Positions 53,364 to 61,864 of a stretch of DNA of 64,000 nucleotides are shown in pieces. Made by a program: the position numbers and the translations under genes. A model generated the notes under the pieces. It worked only from the letters and a program-made list of their open reading frames with translations. It did no database searches and had not been told where the DNA came from. Each line of letters opens with the position of its first letter. The first letter of the stretch is position 1. This DNA comes from Enterobacillus tribolii (GTDB lineage: Bacteria; Pseudomonadota; Gammaproteobacteria; Enterobacterales; Enterobacteriaceae): contig NZ_QRAP01000002.1 of NCBI RefSeq assembly GCF_003363015.1, forward strand, positions 1-64,000, written 5' to 3'.

Positions 53364-54032
53364 AAAGATTCCCCAATTCTTCCATGATGCTGGCGATTTT
53401 AGCAATGATAAACTAAACCATTGCTAAAAGAGTCCGTACAATAAACAATATTTTCTGGGGTGACCTGCTCCCCATTGATTAACACATTGGGCTGCCCTAT
53501 GCCCGGGAGCTCTATATTAAGCAGGTTTATTATCGTGGTGCAGAAGAATAGGTCGGCGTATTTTCATTCCGATGGTGATTGAAATGAAATGAAATGTAAG
53601 AGAGGTAATTACAATGTTGAATCACCATGAGATAAAAAGAGTAAAGGCGTGTCGGATCACTGACCATGCCGTCATTTAAGAGTGACGGTCAGGCAGGAGG
53701 TTTTCGTCTCGAGTTGACGATTAGAATGACTGAGGTAGCCTTTCGATAGACTGCACGCCATGGATATGATTGGTACAAAGTTGCCTGACGTGGATGCACT
53801 GTCTGTCCGCTATGAGCGAGTAGCGGACAGTCAAACGGGATGCGATAAGGTAATCGGATAATGCGGACGGACGAACTGCCTGCTGCCGTTAACATTTTTC
53901 AATCTCAGCAGGTCAGGAAGTGTGGATTATGAAAGCTGATCTGCGTACTGTTGCAATACAGTACTGAACGCTGATACCTGCAAAATCCGGTAACAGACGA
54001 AAGTCATGTTCAGCGTTCAGACTTAGGCTTAC
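53364..54032. other. Gene-free stretch with an IS-end-like sequence and a repeat copy
   Basis: About 670 bases. Near 53460 TGACCTGCTCCCCATTGATT resembles the terminal repeat of some IS3-family elements, without any transposase. A perfect inverted repeat of the dispersed family is at 53803-53830. No gene recognised. Confidence 0.45.
53803..53830. repeat. Inverted repeat, copy A of a dispersed family
   Basis: CTGTCCGCTA, eight bases, TAGCGGACAG: a perfect 10-base inverted repeat. The unit GTCCGCTATGAGCGAGTAGC resembles the second half of copies B and C. Possibly a REP-like element or a mobile scar. Confidence 0.65.
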
Positions 54033-55043
54033 TCAATCTGTTGTGAGGCATATTTTCCCTATATGGTGACCACTAACTTGGTATTCAAACGCGGCGGTAA
54101 TATCTTCCAGAGGGAATACTTTATCGATTATTGGTCGAATATTACTGGCATTCAGCGCCCTGATCATATCTATTTGATGAGTCCGGCTCCCCACAATTAC
54201 ACCTTTGATTGAGAGCTGTTTCCCCATGATTGTACCTGTCGGTATTTCGCCATAGGTTCCGGTAAATACTCCGACCAGCGTAATATGCCCACCGATTCGG
54301 GCAGCCGCTATGGACTGCGGAAACGTACCGGGTCCGCCAATCTCAACAACATGATCAACACCACGCCCGCCTGTCATCTCAAGGATTTTTTTACCCCATT
54401 CTGGCTCGCTGCGGTAATTAACGACACCGGCTACACCCTGTTTAAGCAACCATTTCGCTTTCTCATCAGATGATGTAGTAGCCCACACGCGAGCCCCGGC
54501 CATAAGTGCAAACTGGAGAGCAAAGATAGATACGCCACCTGTTCCGAGGATCAGCACATCATCACCGGCCTTAATCTGCCCGTTAACAACCAGCGCTCGC
54601 CAGGCGGTTAGTGCGGCCGTTGGAAGTGTTGCTGTTTCTGTATGTGTCCACCCTTCAGGAGCATGTGTGAACCAGCTTGCAGGGCGCACCACATGTGATG
54701 TGGCATAGCCGTCAAGTCCGTCACCTGGAGTGCGACTGAATCCGGCGAGAGGGGCTTCCCCATCGCTCCAGTCAGGGAAGAAGAGAGAAACAACGTTATC
54801 CCCCAGATTAAAATCGGTGACACCTTCTCCGACTTCCTCCACGACACCTGCACCATCAGACATCAGAAGGCGGCCAGGGTTGGAAGGAAGAACACCGTTA
54901 GCAACGTTGATATCGTGATAGTTAAGTGAGTTACTGATGATTCTGACACGTATTTCCCCATATGCTGGCTGGCCCGGATCCTGAATGTCTGCCAGTTCAA
55001 TATAATTAATTCCTGGGGTTGCTCCTAGTTTCGCTGCTTTCAT
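54033..55043 (-). CDS. Zinc-less MDR alcohol dehydrogenase/quinone oxidoreductase
   Basis: A 336-residue medium-chain dehydrogenase/reductase. The nucleotide site GTGGVSIFALQFA and the typical start LADIQDPGQPAYGEIRVR are clear; the four Cys of the structural zinc loop are absent. It should reduce quinones or enals with NADPH. The HxlR regulator gene is divergent, 73 bases away, a common pairing in which the regulator responds to electrophiles and controls the reductase. Confidence 0.88.
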   Translation of the reverse strand: MKAAKLGATPGINYIELADIQDPGQPAYGEIRVRIISNSLNYHDINVANGVLPSNPGRLLMSDGAGVVEEVGEGVTDFNLGDNVVSLFFPDWSDGEAPLAGFSRTPGDGLDGYATSHVVRPASWFTHAPEGWTHTETATLPTAALTAWRALVVNGQIKAGDDVLILGTGGVSIFALQFALMAGARVWATTSSDEKAKWLLKQGVAGVVNYRSEPEWGKKILEMTGGRGVDHVVEIGGPGTFPQSIAAARIGGHITLVGVFTGTYGEIPTGTIMGKQLSIKGVIVGSRTHQIDMIRALNASNIRPIIDKVFPLEDITAAFEYQVSGHHIGKICLTTD

Positions 55044-55116
55044 TATTCTGCCTCTGTTTATTTTCAGTAATGCATATATTATCTTGTCATTCGTTTTCCT
55101 ATAAGTACGAACAAAA

Positions 55117-55518
55117 ATGTCAGTAAGCCGAGATAATCAAAAAGAACAGCAATACATGCTGGCTGGTATGCTGGATGGTAAAAAAACTATTGACCCATCA
55201 TGCCCCTCAAGAGAGCTTCTCAGCCATATTACCAGTCGCTGGGGAGTGCTGACACTCATTGCACTCAAGAATAAAACTCTCAGATTCAGTGAGCTGAGGC
55301 AGAAACTCAATGGCGTGAGCGAGCGGATGCTTATTAAGGTTCTTAAGGACTTCGAAAAGGATGGACTGGTACTACGCGAGTCTTACCCTGTTGTCCCGCC
55401 ACATACCGAATACTCGTTAACTACGTCTGGCCTAGAAGCGGCAGGATTGATCACTCTGTTGACTGACTGGATTGGGAATTATCAGATGAAGGAAAATGCC
55501 AAGCCTAATAAATCGTAG
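55117..55518 (+). CDS. HxlR-family transcriptional regulator
   Basis: A 133-residue winged-helix regulator. It has the HxlR block SRWGVLTLIALKNKTLRFSEL, a Cys early in the chain (PSCPSRELL) that often senses electrophiles, and the wing VVPPHTEYSLT. Divergent from the MDR reductase gene, which it likely controls. Confidence 0.9.
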   Translation: MSVSRDNQKEQQYMLAGMLDGKKTIDPSCPSRELLSHITSRWGVLTLIALKNKTLRFSELRQKLNGVSERMLIKVLKDFEKDGLVLRESYPVVPPHTEYSLTTSGLEAAGLITLLTDWIGNYQMKENAKPNKS

Positions 55519-55843
55519 TTATTTCCGGCCATTAGAGGCTATATAGAGTAAACCATTACGTTGGATACCAAGTTGAGGAATTTCAGAATTTCACAACGTC
55601 CGCTTCTGGCACAAAGCGGACCGCCTGCAGTATCGCGAGGTCCGCTCTGAGCGACAAGCGGCTGTTCGTAATTGAATCGCCATGGATGTTGCTAGCAAAG
55701 CCGTGTGCCAATCAACTGGGAGCGGATCAACGTAAAAATCATGACTAAGGATTGAAAGACTTGTCGAACGAGTGAAATAATGGCCATCTGAGTAAGGACG
55801 ATGTCCACATATACACTTTTAGGGCTACAAGGCGAGATCTCTA
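55519..55843. other. Gap before the nuclease gene
   Basis: About 325 bases. Holds repeat copy B (55598-55668) and presumably the promoter of the nuclease gene. Nothing else recognised. Confidence 0.5.
55598..55668 (+). repeat. Dispersed repeat, copy B (left of the nuclease gene)
   Basis: Two small hairpins in a row: GTCCGCTT...AAGCGGAC (perfect 8-base arms, 55598-55621) and GTCCGCTCTGAGCGACAAGC (55640 onward). Copy C beyond the nuclease gene has the same two-part layout in the same orientation. Confidence 0.7.
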
Positions 55844-57040
55844 ATGAGCATCGAGAATGTATCAAGATTAAAACGAAATCGCGGAGTTCCTGTAGCGATC
55901 CGACGTAAATTGCTTGAGAAATACGATCATGCTTGCGCTGCCTGTGGTGTTAAAGATGACGTGGTCCCACTTGAGCTTGCTCATCTTGTTCCCACCTATG
56001 CAGGTGGTGAATCATCTGAAGACAATTTGACAATTCTTTGCCCAAATTGCCACCGAACATTTGATCGCCAGCCACGTGAATATGAATTTGTCAGTTTTCT
56101 CACTGAGCTATTGAAAAATCATCCTAACTTCAGTGATATACAACAGGAGATACTGTTAGGCCGCGAAATTCGTTATAGGGCTGATCTTCTAGTAAACCGA
56201 CGGTTAAATGATACAAAGGAAGTTTTGCTAATCGAGTGCAAGACCTATTTAGCACTAACTTCCGGCCATATTCATAATGTCATTGGACAATTGGAAAAAT
56301 ACAAATCCAGTTACGGTAATGGCAGGATGGTTCTCGCTATTCCAGCAACCTTGAGAGCAACTGACTTGTCGGCTCTGAATGTGGCGGACATTGAAGCGTG
56401 GGATATTAAATACATTGCAAACAATTTTTCTAAACAAATAGAGGCTGCATCTCCAAGCTATTATAGGGCATTATTTCTTGCGCGGATCACTCGTCCTACA
56501 AAAAAGATTACTCGCGAGCAAGAGTTAATTAATTCTTTATCTTCCTGTATTCCAGGGAAGAACGACTGCTATGTGTATCAGAACCTCGTTGGAGATATTC
56601 TTGAACATTTGTTCACGCCCCCTCTTGGGAAGCCAATTCCAGAGCTATCTGACAAGTTGAAAGCCAATCGCCGCGACTTCATCATGCCAAACTATACTGA
56701 TAAGGGATTCTGGTCTTTCTTGCGACAAAAGTATGGAGCTGATTACGTTGTGATTGATGCAAAAAACTACTCAAGAAAAGTCAAAAAGTCTGAGATCTTG
56801 CAAATCGCGAACTACTTGAAACCACATGGAGCTGGTCTCTTTGGGTTAATCATATCTCGCAAGGGTGGCGACGCATTAGGTTGTGAACATACGTTGAGAG
56901 AACAATGGCTAGTTCATAAAAAAATGATCTTGGTGCTGGATGACGAAGATGTTAAAGCTATGCTAGTTGCCAAGTCAGATGGTCGGCAGCCTGAAGAAAT
57001 ATTGGGGCAGAAAATTGAAGACTTCAGGCTATCAATGTAG
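55844..57040 (+). CDS. HNH endonuclease with two further restriction-nuclease-like domains
   Basis: A 398-residue protein, lower in GC than its neighbours. Residues 25-85 form an HNH module: a zinc site (CAACG and CPNCH) around AHLVPTYAGG and the N of EDNLTILC. A second block, about 115-185, has a PD-(D/E)xK look: RADLL then LLIECKTY. A third, about 275-345, repeats the logic: RRDFIMPN then YVVIDAKNY. I know of no named family with all three. It stands alone, between two direct repeats, which suggests a small mobile cargo gene. A phage-defence role is plausible but inferred. Confidence 0.7.
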   Translation: MSIENVSRLKRNRGVPVAIRRKLLEKYDHACAACGVKDDVVPLELAHLVPTYAGGESSEDNLTILCPNCHRTFDRQPREYEFVSFLTELLKNHPNFSDIQQEILLGREIRYRADLLVNRRLNDTKEVLLIECKTYLALTSGHIHNVIGQLEKYKSSYGNGRMVLAIPATLRATDLSALNVADIEAWDIKYIANNFSKQIEAASPSYYRALFLARITRPTKKITREQELINSLSSCIPGKNDCYVYQNLVGDILEHLFTPPLGKPIPELSDKLKANRRDFIMPNYTDKGFWSFLRQKYGADYVVIDAKNYSRKVKKSEILQIANYLKPHGAGLFGLIISRKGGDALGCEHTLREQWLVHKKMILVLDDEDVKAMLVAKSDGRQPEEILGQKIEDFRLSM

Positions 57041-57154
57041 CAGTAAACCGGAATTACGCGAAAAGACGTGCAGGTTCGGTAACTTCTACGTAGTATTTTC
57101 CAACGCACAGGATGGTGAGTGTAATTTATCTATATAGATGATCTAGCTCGTAAT

Positions 57155-57223
57155 GTCCGCAGTTGGCACGGAGCGGATTTGTGAGGAGACTTAGGTCTAC
57201 CTTGAGCGAGCAGCGGAAGTTCG
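57155..57223 (+). repeat. Dispersed repeat, copy C (right of the nuclease gene)
   Basis: GTCCGCAGTTGGCACGGAGC, a spacer, then CTTGAGCGAGCAGCGGAAGT. Same order, spacing (69 versus 71 bases) and orientation as copy B, with an estimated two thirds of bases matching by eye. Confidence 0.65.
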
Positions 57224-57417
57224 CCATGGTTGTATGACTAACATTGCCATTTATGGAATTGGTCAATAACCGTTATAATCACGTAGAGTGAGCCATAGTT
57301 AATACGGGGTGTGCTGTACTGGCTGTTCAAACAGCTTGAATTCAAAGCATCCGTGTTTTGGGGTATAAGATAACGCATGGCTTAAAAATTAATTATTTTC
57401 AATTGATTATCTTTGTT

Positions 57418-57440
57418 TTCCGATTCCCTTCGCCGCTCCA
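57418..57440 (+). other. tRNA-Gly 3'-end-like sequence, possible attachment-site scar
   Basis: CCGATTCCCTTCGCCGCTCCA matches the T-arm/acceptor end of enterobacterial tRNA-Gly (CCC or TCC type, ...CGATTCCCTTCGCCCGCTCCA) with one base missing. No tRNA body precedes it. Such partial tRNA ends are left at the far border of integrated elements. No integrase gene is nearby. Confidence 0.5.
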
Positions 57441-57608
57441 GTTTCAACTCTCCAGCATTTCTGAGACCGAACACATATTCTACATGGCGACTTCGTGATC
57501 GTTATGATGGGAAGACTAAATGTCACTCGCCAACCCCACAATCAATTTCATCTTCACCGCTTTTCGCTGTTATGGGTCTATGTCAGCGAGCAAATGTCAG
57601 GTAAATTG

Positions 57609-57639
57609 TTATAATACATGGCGGGTATTTTATAATACA
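57609..57639 (+). promoter_or_regulatory. Promoter and paired repeats before fraR
   Basis: TTATAATACA occurs twice, at 57609-57618 and 57630-57639, exactly 21 bases (two helix turns) apart. Each includes a perfect TATAAT. This can be a -10 box overlapped by regulator sites; autoregulation by FraR is a guess. Confidence 0.5.
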
Positions 57640-57653
57640 AAGAGATACAAATA

Positions 57654-58370
57654 ATGGAGCAGCCTGACAGCAAAAGCGCGAAGCCACTCTATAAACAGCT
57701 TGAAGCCTCCCTCAAAGAAGCTATTTTGTGTGGCGAATATCAACCTGGACAGCAGATCCCTACTGAAAATGAGCTAAGCGCACAATGGGAGGTCAGTAGG
57801 GTGACCGTGCGAAAAGCACTGGACGCATTAACGCGTGAAAATCTCCTGACCCGCGTGTCGGGTAAGGGAACGTTTGTTTCCAGTGAAAAATTTCAGCGTA
57901 GTATGACAGGGATAATGAGCTTCACCGAGTTATGCCAGTCGCAGGGGCGACGGCCCGGTTCACGTACTATCAAATCAGTATTCGAGTCTATCGATGATGA
58001 AACACGATGCTTGCTGGGCATGACTGCCGAAGAAAAAGCCGTTGTCATCGAACGTATTCGTTATGCTGATGACATTCCCGTCTCGCTGGAAACCGTCCAG
58101 ATGCCACCACGCTTTGCCTTTCTGTTGCAGGAAGAGCTTAACAATCAATCACTATATGAGTGCTTGCGTGAGAAATACGGTTTGTGGTTTACCCACTCAC
58201 GTAAAATGATCGAACTGGTTTATGCGAATTTTGAGGTCTCTCATTATCTTGGTGTGGCAGAGCGTTACCCTCTTATCCTTATTAAGAGTGAAATGATCGA
58301 CAACAAAGGCGAGTTGTCCTGTGTCTCCAGGCAACTGATTGTCGGCGACAAAATTCGCTTCACGGTGTAG
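57654..58370 (+). CDS. fraR: GntR-family regulator of the fructose-asparagine operon
   Basis: A 238-residue regulator. The winged helix (PLYKQLEASLKEAILCGEYQPGQQIPTENELSAQ and VTVRKALDAL) is GntR/HutC type, and the C-terminal part is a UTRA ligand domain. It sits directly before fraBDAE, like fraR in Salmonella, where it represses the operon until an intermediate (probably the 6-phosphate) appears. It has its own terminator at 58408. Confidence 0.88.
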   Translation: MEQPDSKSAKPLYKQLEASLKEAILCGEYQPGQQIPTENELSAQWEVSRVTVRKALDALTRENLLTRVSGKGTFVSSEKFQRSMTGIMSFTELCQSQGRRPGSRTIKSVFESIDDETRCLLGMTAEEKAVVIERIRYADDIPVSLETVQMPPRFAFLLQEELNNQSLYECLREKYGLWFTHSRKMIELVYANFEVSHYLGVAERYPLILIKSEMIDNKGELSCVSRQLIVGDKIRFTV

Positions 58371-58407
58371 TTTTCTCCCTTTAGCTAACAAGCTGATTCA
58401 TCTAAAT

Positions 58408-58439
58408 CGGGATCCGCGTCGCGGATCCCGTTTTTTTTT
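58408..58439 (+). terminator. Intrinsic terminator after fraR
   Basis: CGGGATCCGC, GTC loop, GCGGATCCCG, then nine T. A textbook rho-independent terminator, so fraB must have its own promoter in the roughly 100 bases that follow. Confidence 0.93.
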
Positions 58440-58545
58440 GCCTTGCATCTTGAATGTATCTAAATGTCATATAAAAATAACAACACATTATAAGTCATTT
58501 GTGGCGGCATAGTTCGCCGGGTCAAAGTAAGAACCAGAGGGATGT

Positions 58546-59523
58546 ATGATGAGTATGAAAGAGATTGTTAGCGGCATTTTGGCCAGCCAGGTGGATAAAG
58601 GAGGAGTAAAATACGTTTATTATGTGGCCTGCGGTGGCTCTTATGCTGCATTTTATCCGGCGAAAGCCTTTTTAGAAAAAGAGGCGAAAGGTCTTACCGT
58701 TGGCCTGTACAACAGCGGAGAGTTCATTAACAACCTGCCATCGGCGTTGGGAGAGAATGCGGTTGTTATCGTGGCTTCGCACAAAGGGAATACCCCGGAG
58801 ACCATTAAGGCGGCTGAGCTTGCGCGTCAACATGGCGCGTCGGTTATTGGGCTAACATGGGTGATGGATTCGCCATTAGTCGCCCATTGCGACTATGTGG
58901 AAAGTTACACTTTTGGCGATAACAAAGACATTGCTGAAGAAAAGACGATGAAAGGTTTGCTGAGCGCAGTCGAGCTCTTGCAGCAGACTGAAGGCTATAT
59001 TCATTACGATGACTTCCTTGACGGGGTAAGTAAAATTAATCGCATTGTCTATCGTGCTTGTGAGCATGTTGCAGAGCGGGCTTTGACATTTGCGCAGGAA
59101 TACAAAGACGACAACGTTATTTATACCGTCGCAAGTGGCGCCGGTTACGGCGCGGCATATCTTCAGAGTATCTGTATCTTTATGGAAATGCAGTGGATTC
59201 ACTCAGCATGTATCCACAGCGGTGAGTTTTTCCATGGACCTTTTGAGATCACTGATGCGAACACGCCGTTTTTCTTCCAGTTATCTGAGGGTAGCGCCCG
59301 GCCTGTGGATGAGCGCGCTCTAAACTTCCTGAAAAAGTATGGCCGCCGGATTGAAGTTGTCGATGCGAAAGAATTAGGGTTATCTACGATCAAGACGACG
59401 GTGATAGATTATTTCAATCATTCTCTCTTTAATAATGTTTACCCTGTCTACAATCGCGCACTTGCAATGGCTCGTCAGCACCCGTTGACCACGCGTCGCT
59501 ATATGTGGAAAGTTGAGTATTAA
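58546..59523 (+). CDS. fraB: 6-phosphofructose-aspartate deglycase
   Basis: A 325-residue SIS-domain enzyme that splits 6-phosphofructose-aspartate into glucose-6-phosphate and aspartate. The catalytic residues reported for Salmonella FraB, Glu214 (in MEMQW) and His230 (in GEFFH), fall at exactly the same numbers here. SIS sugar-phosphate loops CGGSYAA and SHKGNTPET are intact. AGAGGGA precedes ATG 58546. Loss of this enzyme is toxic in Salmonella because its substrate accumulates. Confidence 0.95.
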   Translation: MMSMKEIVSGILASQVDKGGVKYVYYVACGGSYAAFYPAKAFLEKEAKGLTVGLYNSGEFINNLPSALGENAVVIVASHKGNTPETIKAAELARQHGASVIGLTWVMDSPLVAHCDYVESYTFGDNKDIAEEKTMKGLLSAVELLQQTEGYIHYDDFLDGVSKINRIVYRACEHVAERALTFAQEYKDDNVIYTVASGAGYGAAYLQSICIFMEMQWIHSACIHSGEFFHGPFEITDANTPFFFQLSEGSARPVDERALNFLKKYGRRIEVVDAKELGLSTIKTTVIDYFNHSLFNNVYPVYNRALAMARQHPLTTRRYMWKVEY

Positions 59524-59585
59524 TAACCAGGGATTTTGAAAAAGCAGGGACGCTTTTTATTCTATATATAAATCAAGGATTAGTT

Positions 59586-60434
59586 ATGAGCATTAGCGTT
59601 ATAGGTATTGGTGACAATGTTGTCGATAAATACCTCCATTCCGGAATAATGTATCCGGGGGGGAATGCATTAAATTTTTCCGTGTATGCAAAACTCGCTG
59701 GCGTACCTGCTGCTTTCATGGGAGCCTTTGGCGATGATGAAGCTGCAAGGCATGTGCAGGATGTCTTGCATGAGTTTGAGATAGATACTACTCACTGCCG
59801 TCATTATGCTGGTGAGAATGGATACGCATGTATTCGACTGAAAAATGGTGATCGGGAGTTTGTTGCCAGCAATAAAAATGGGGTGCTGCGTGAGCATCCT
59901 TTGACACTATCACAAGACGATCTCCATTATATTTCTCAATTCAATTTAGTACACTCCAGTATCAACGGTTTTCTGGAGCCAGAGCTGGAAAAGATAAAAC
60001 AGAATAATAATCTTATTTCATTTGATTTTTCCGGGCGCGGTACTGATGAATATTTCGAAAGTGTATGTCCATGGATAAGCTACGGTTTTATTTCTTGCAG
60101 TGATTTATCATCAGATGAAATAAAAGAAAAAATTGAGAAAGTTTATCATTACGGTTGCCGGCATGTTATCGCGACCCGTGGACATGAGGGTGTTTATTAT
60201 TTTTCTGCCAATGGTTATCTTGAGTGGCATCCTCAGTATATCGAACCAGTGGATACGCTGGGAGCTGGTGACGCGTTTTTAACCGGCTTTATGCTCTCCA
60301 TTATGCAATCCGGTACAGATGAACCTGATAATGAAATGGTGATGTCAGCTATGCGAGCGGGAGGGCAATCTGCGGCGCAGGTTTTATCACATTACGGCGC
60401 ATTCGGTTTTGGCAAACCTTATTCTGCCTGTTAA
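59586..60434 (+). CDS. fraD: Fructose-aspartate kinase
   Basis: A 282-residue PfkB-family sugar kinase (start GNALNFSVYA; catalytic DTLGAGDAFLTGF near 222). It phosphorylates fructose-aspartate on carbon 6 before FraB acts. Position between fraB and fraA matches the Salmonella order. AAGGA precedes the ATG. AT-richer than the clusters to the left. Confidence 0.93.
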   Translation: MSISVIGIGDNVVDKYLHSGIMYPGGNALNFSVYAKLAGVPAAFMGAFGDDEAARHVQDVLHEFEIDTTHCRHYAGENGYACIRLKNGDREFVASNKNGVLREHPLTLSQDDLHYISQFNLVHSSINGFLEPELEKIKQNNNLISFDFSGRGTDEYFESVCPWISYGFISCSDLSSDEIKEKIEKVYHYGCRHVIATRGHEGVYYFSANGYLEWHPQYIEPVDTLGAGDAFLTGFMLSIMQSGTDEPDNEMVMSAMRAGGQSAAQVLSHYGAFGFGKPYSAC

Positions 60435-60487
60435 CGCTGTTCCATTAAATTAACCCAGCATTCACTCCACACAGGTCAGGAGGAAGT

Positions 60488-61807
60488 ATGTTTTGGACGG
60501 AATTGTGTTTTATTCTTATTGCTTTGATGATTGGCGCCAGAATCGGCGGCGTATTTTTAGGGATGGTCGGTGGGTTGGGTGTGGGCGTCATGGTATTCGT
60601 ATTCGGCCTGACACCTTCAACTCCGCCGATTGATGTTATTCTTATTATTCTTTCTGTTGTATTAGCCGCCTCATCATTGCAGGCTGCCGGGGGGTTGGAT
60701 TTACTGGTTAAACTGGCAGAAAAAATTCTGCGACGGCACCCACGTTATATTACGTTGCTGGCTCCTTTTATTTGTTATCTTTTTACCTTTATGTCTGGAA
60801 CGGGGCATGTGGTATACAGCTTGTTGCCGGTTATCTCTGAAGTTGCTCGTGACTCAGGGATCCGCCCTGAACGTCCACTATCCATTTCTGTCATCGCCTC
60901 ACAACAGGCAATCACCGCCAGCCCGATATCAGCCGCAATGGCGGCGATGATCGGCCTGATGGCGCCTTTAGGTATTTCAATTTCCACCATCATGATGATT
61001 TGTGTCCCTGCAACATTGATTGGTGTGGCATTGGGGGCAATCGCAACCTTCAATAAAGGCAAAGAATTAAAAGACGACCCGGAGTATCAGCGCCGACTGG
61101 CTGAAGGGGTAATTCAGCCGGTTCAGAAGGAAAGCAAAAAAACAGAAGTTACGTCGCGCGCCAGGCTCTCAGTTGTGCTGTTTTTAATGAGTGCGGTTGT
61201 GATTGTATTGTTGGGGCTTATTCCGGCCCTGCGTCCAATGGTCGAAACAGCAAAAGGGCTACAACCGCTTTCAATGTCAGCAGCAATCCAGATTACTATG
61301 CTCTCCTTTGCCTGTCTGATTGTATTGTTGTGTCGCCCGCAAGTGGATCAAATCATTAGCGGTACGGTTTTCCGCGCCGGAGCGCTGGCGATTGTCTGTG
61401 CTTTCGGGCTTGCATGGATGAGCGAAACCTTTGTAAACGGGCATATCGAACTGATCAAAGCGGAAGTTCAGACACTTTTACAACAGCATACCTGGCTCAT
61501 TGCTATCATGATGTTTTTTGTCTCCGCGATGGTCAGCAGTCAGGCCGCAACAACCCTCATTTTATTGCCCCTGGGGTTGGCGTTAGGGCTGCCCGCCTAT
61601 GCGCTGATTGGATCATGGCCAGCAGTCAATGGCTATTTCTTTATTCCCGTGGCGGGTCAGTGTCTTGCAGCATTAGCTTTTGATGACACCGGAACCACGC
61701 GGATTGGTAAGTACGTACTTAATCATAGCTTTATGCGACCAGGCTTAGTCAACGTCATTGTTTCGGTTACCGTTGGCTTAATTATTGGAAAAATGGTGCT
61801 GGCCTGA
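60488..61807 (+). CDS. fraA: Fructose-asparagine/aspartate transporter
   Basis: A 439-residue inner-membrane protein with about ten to twelve hydrophobic helices, of the anaerobic C4-dicarboxylate (Dcu) transporter family (VASQQAITASPISAAMAAMIGLMAPLG). In the fra system it imports fructose-aspartate made in the periplasm. CAGGAGGA lies before ATG 60488. A cytoplasmic, Lys-rich loop occurs near 190-220. Confidence 0.9.
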   Translation: MFWTELCFILIALMIGARIGGVFLGMVGGLGVGVMVFVFGLTPSTPPIDVILIILSVVLAASSLQAAGGLDLLVKLAEKILRRHPRYITLLAPFICYLFTFMSGTGHVVYSLLPVISEVARDSGIRPERPLSISVIASQQAITASPISAAMAAMIGLMAPLGISISTIMMICVPATLIGVALGAIATFNKGKELKDDPEYQRRLAEGVIQPVQKESKKTEVTSRARLSVVLFLMSAVVIVLLGLIPALRPMVETAKGLQPLSMSAAIQITMLSFACLIVLLCRPQVDQIISGTVFRAGALAIVCAFGLAWMSETFVNGHIELIKAEVQTLLQQHTWLIAIMMFFVSAMVSSQAATTLILLPLGLALGLPAYALIGSWPAVNGYFFIPVAGQCLAALAFDDTGTTRIGKYVLNHSFMRPGLVNVIVSVTVGLIIGKMVLA

Positions 61808-61864
61808 TTATTTAATAAGTCTGACAGGTTTCACCCTGTTCAATTAAATTCAGAGGAAAAGAAA

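Larger units (their letters stand above)
57041..57653. other. Gap between the nuclease gene and fraR
   Basis: About 610 bases, AT-rich in its second half. Contains repeat copy C, a tRNA-Gly 3'-end-like sequence and the fraR promoter region, each listed separately. No gene recognised. Confidence 0.55.
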
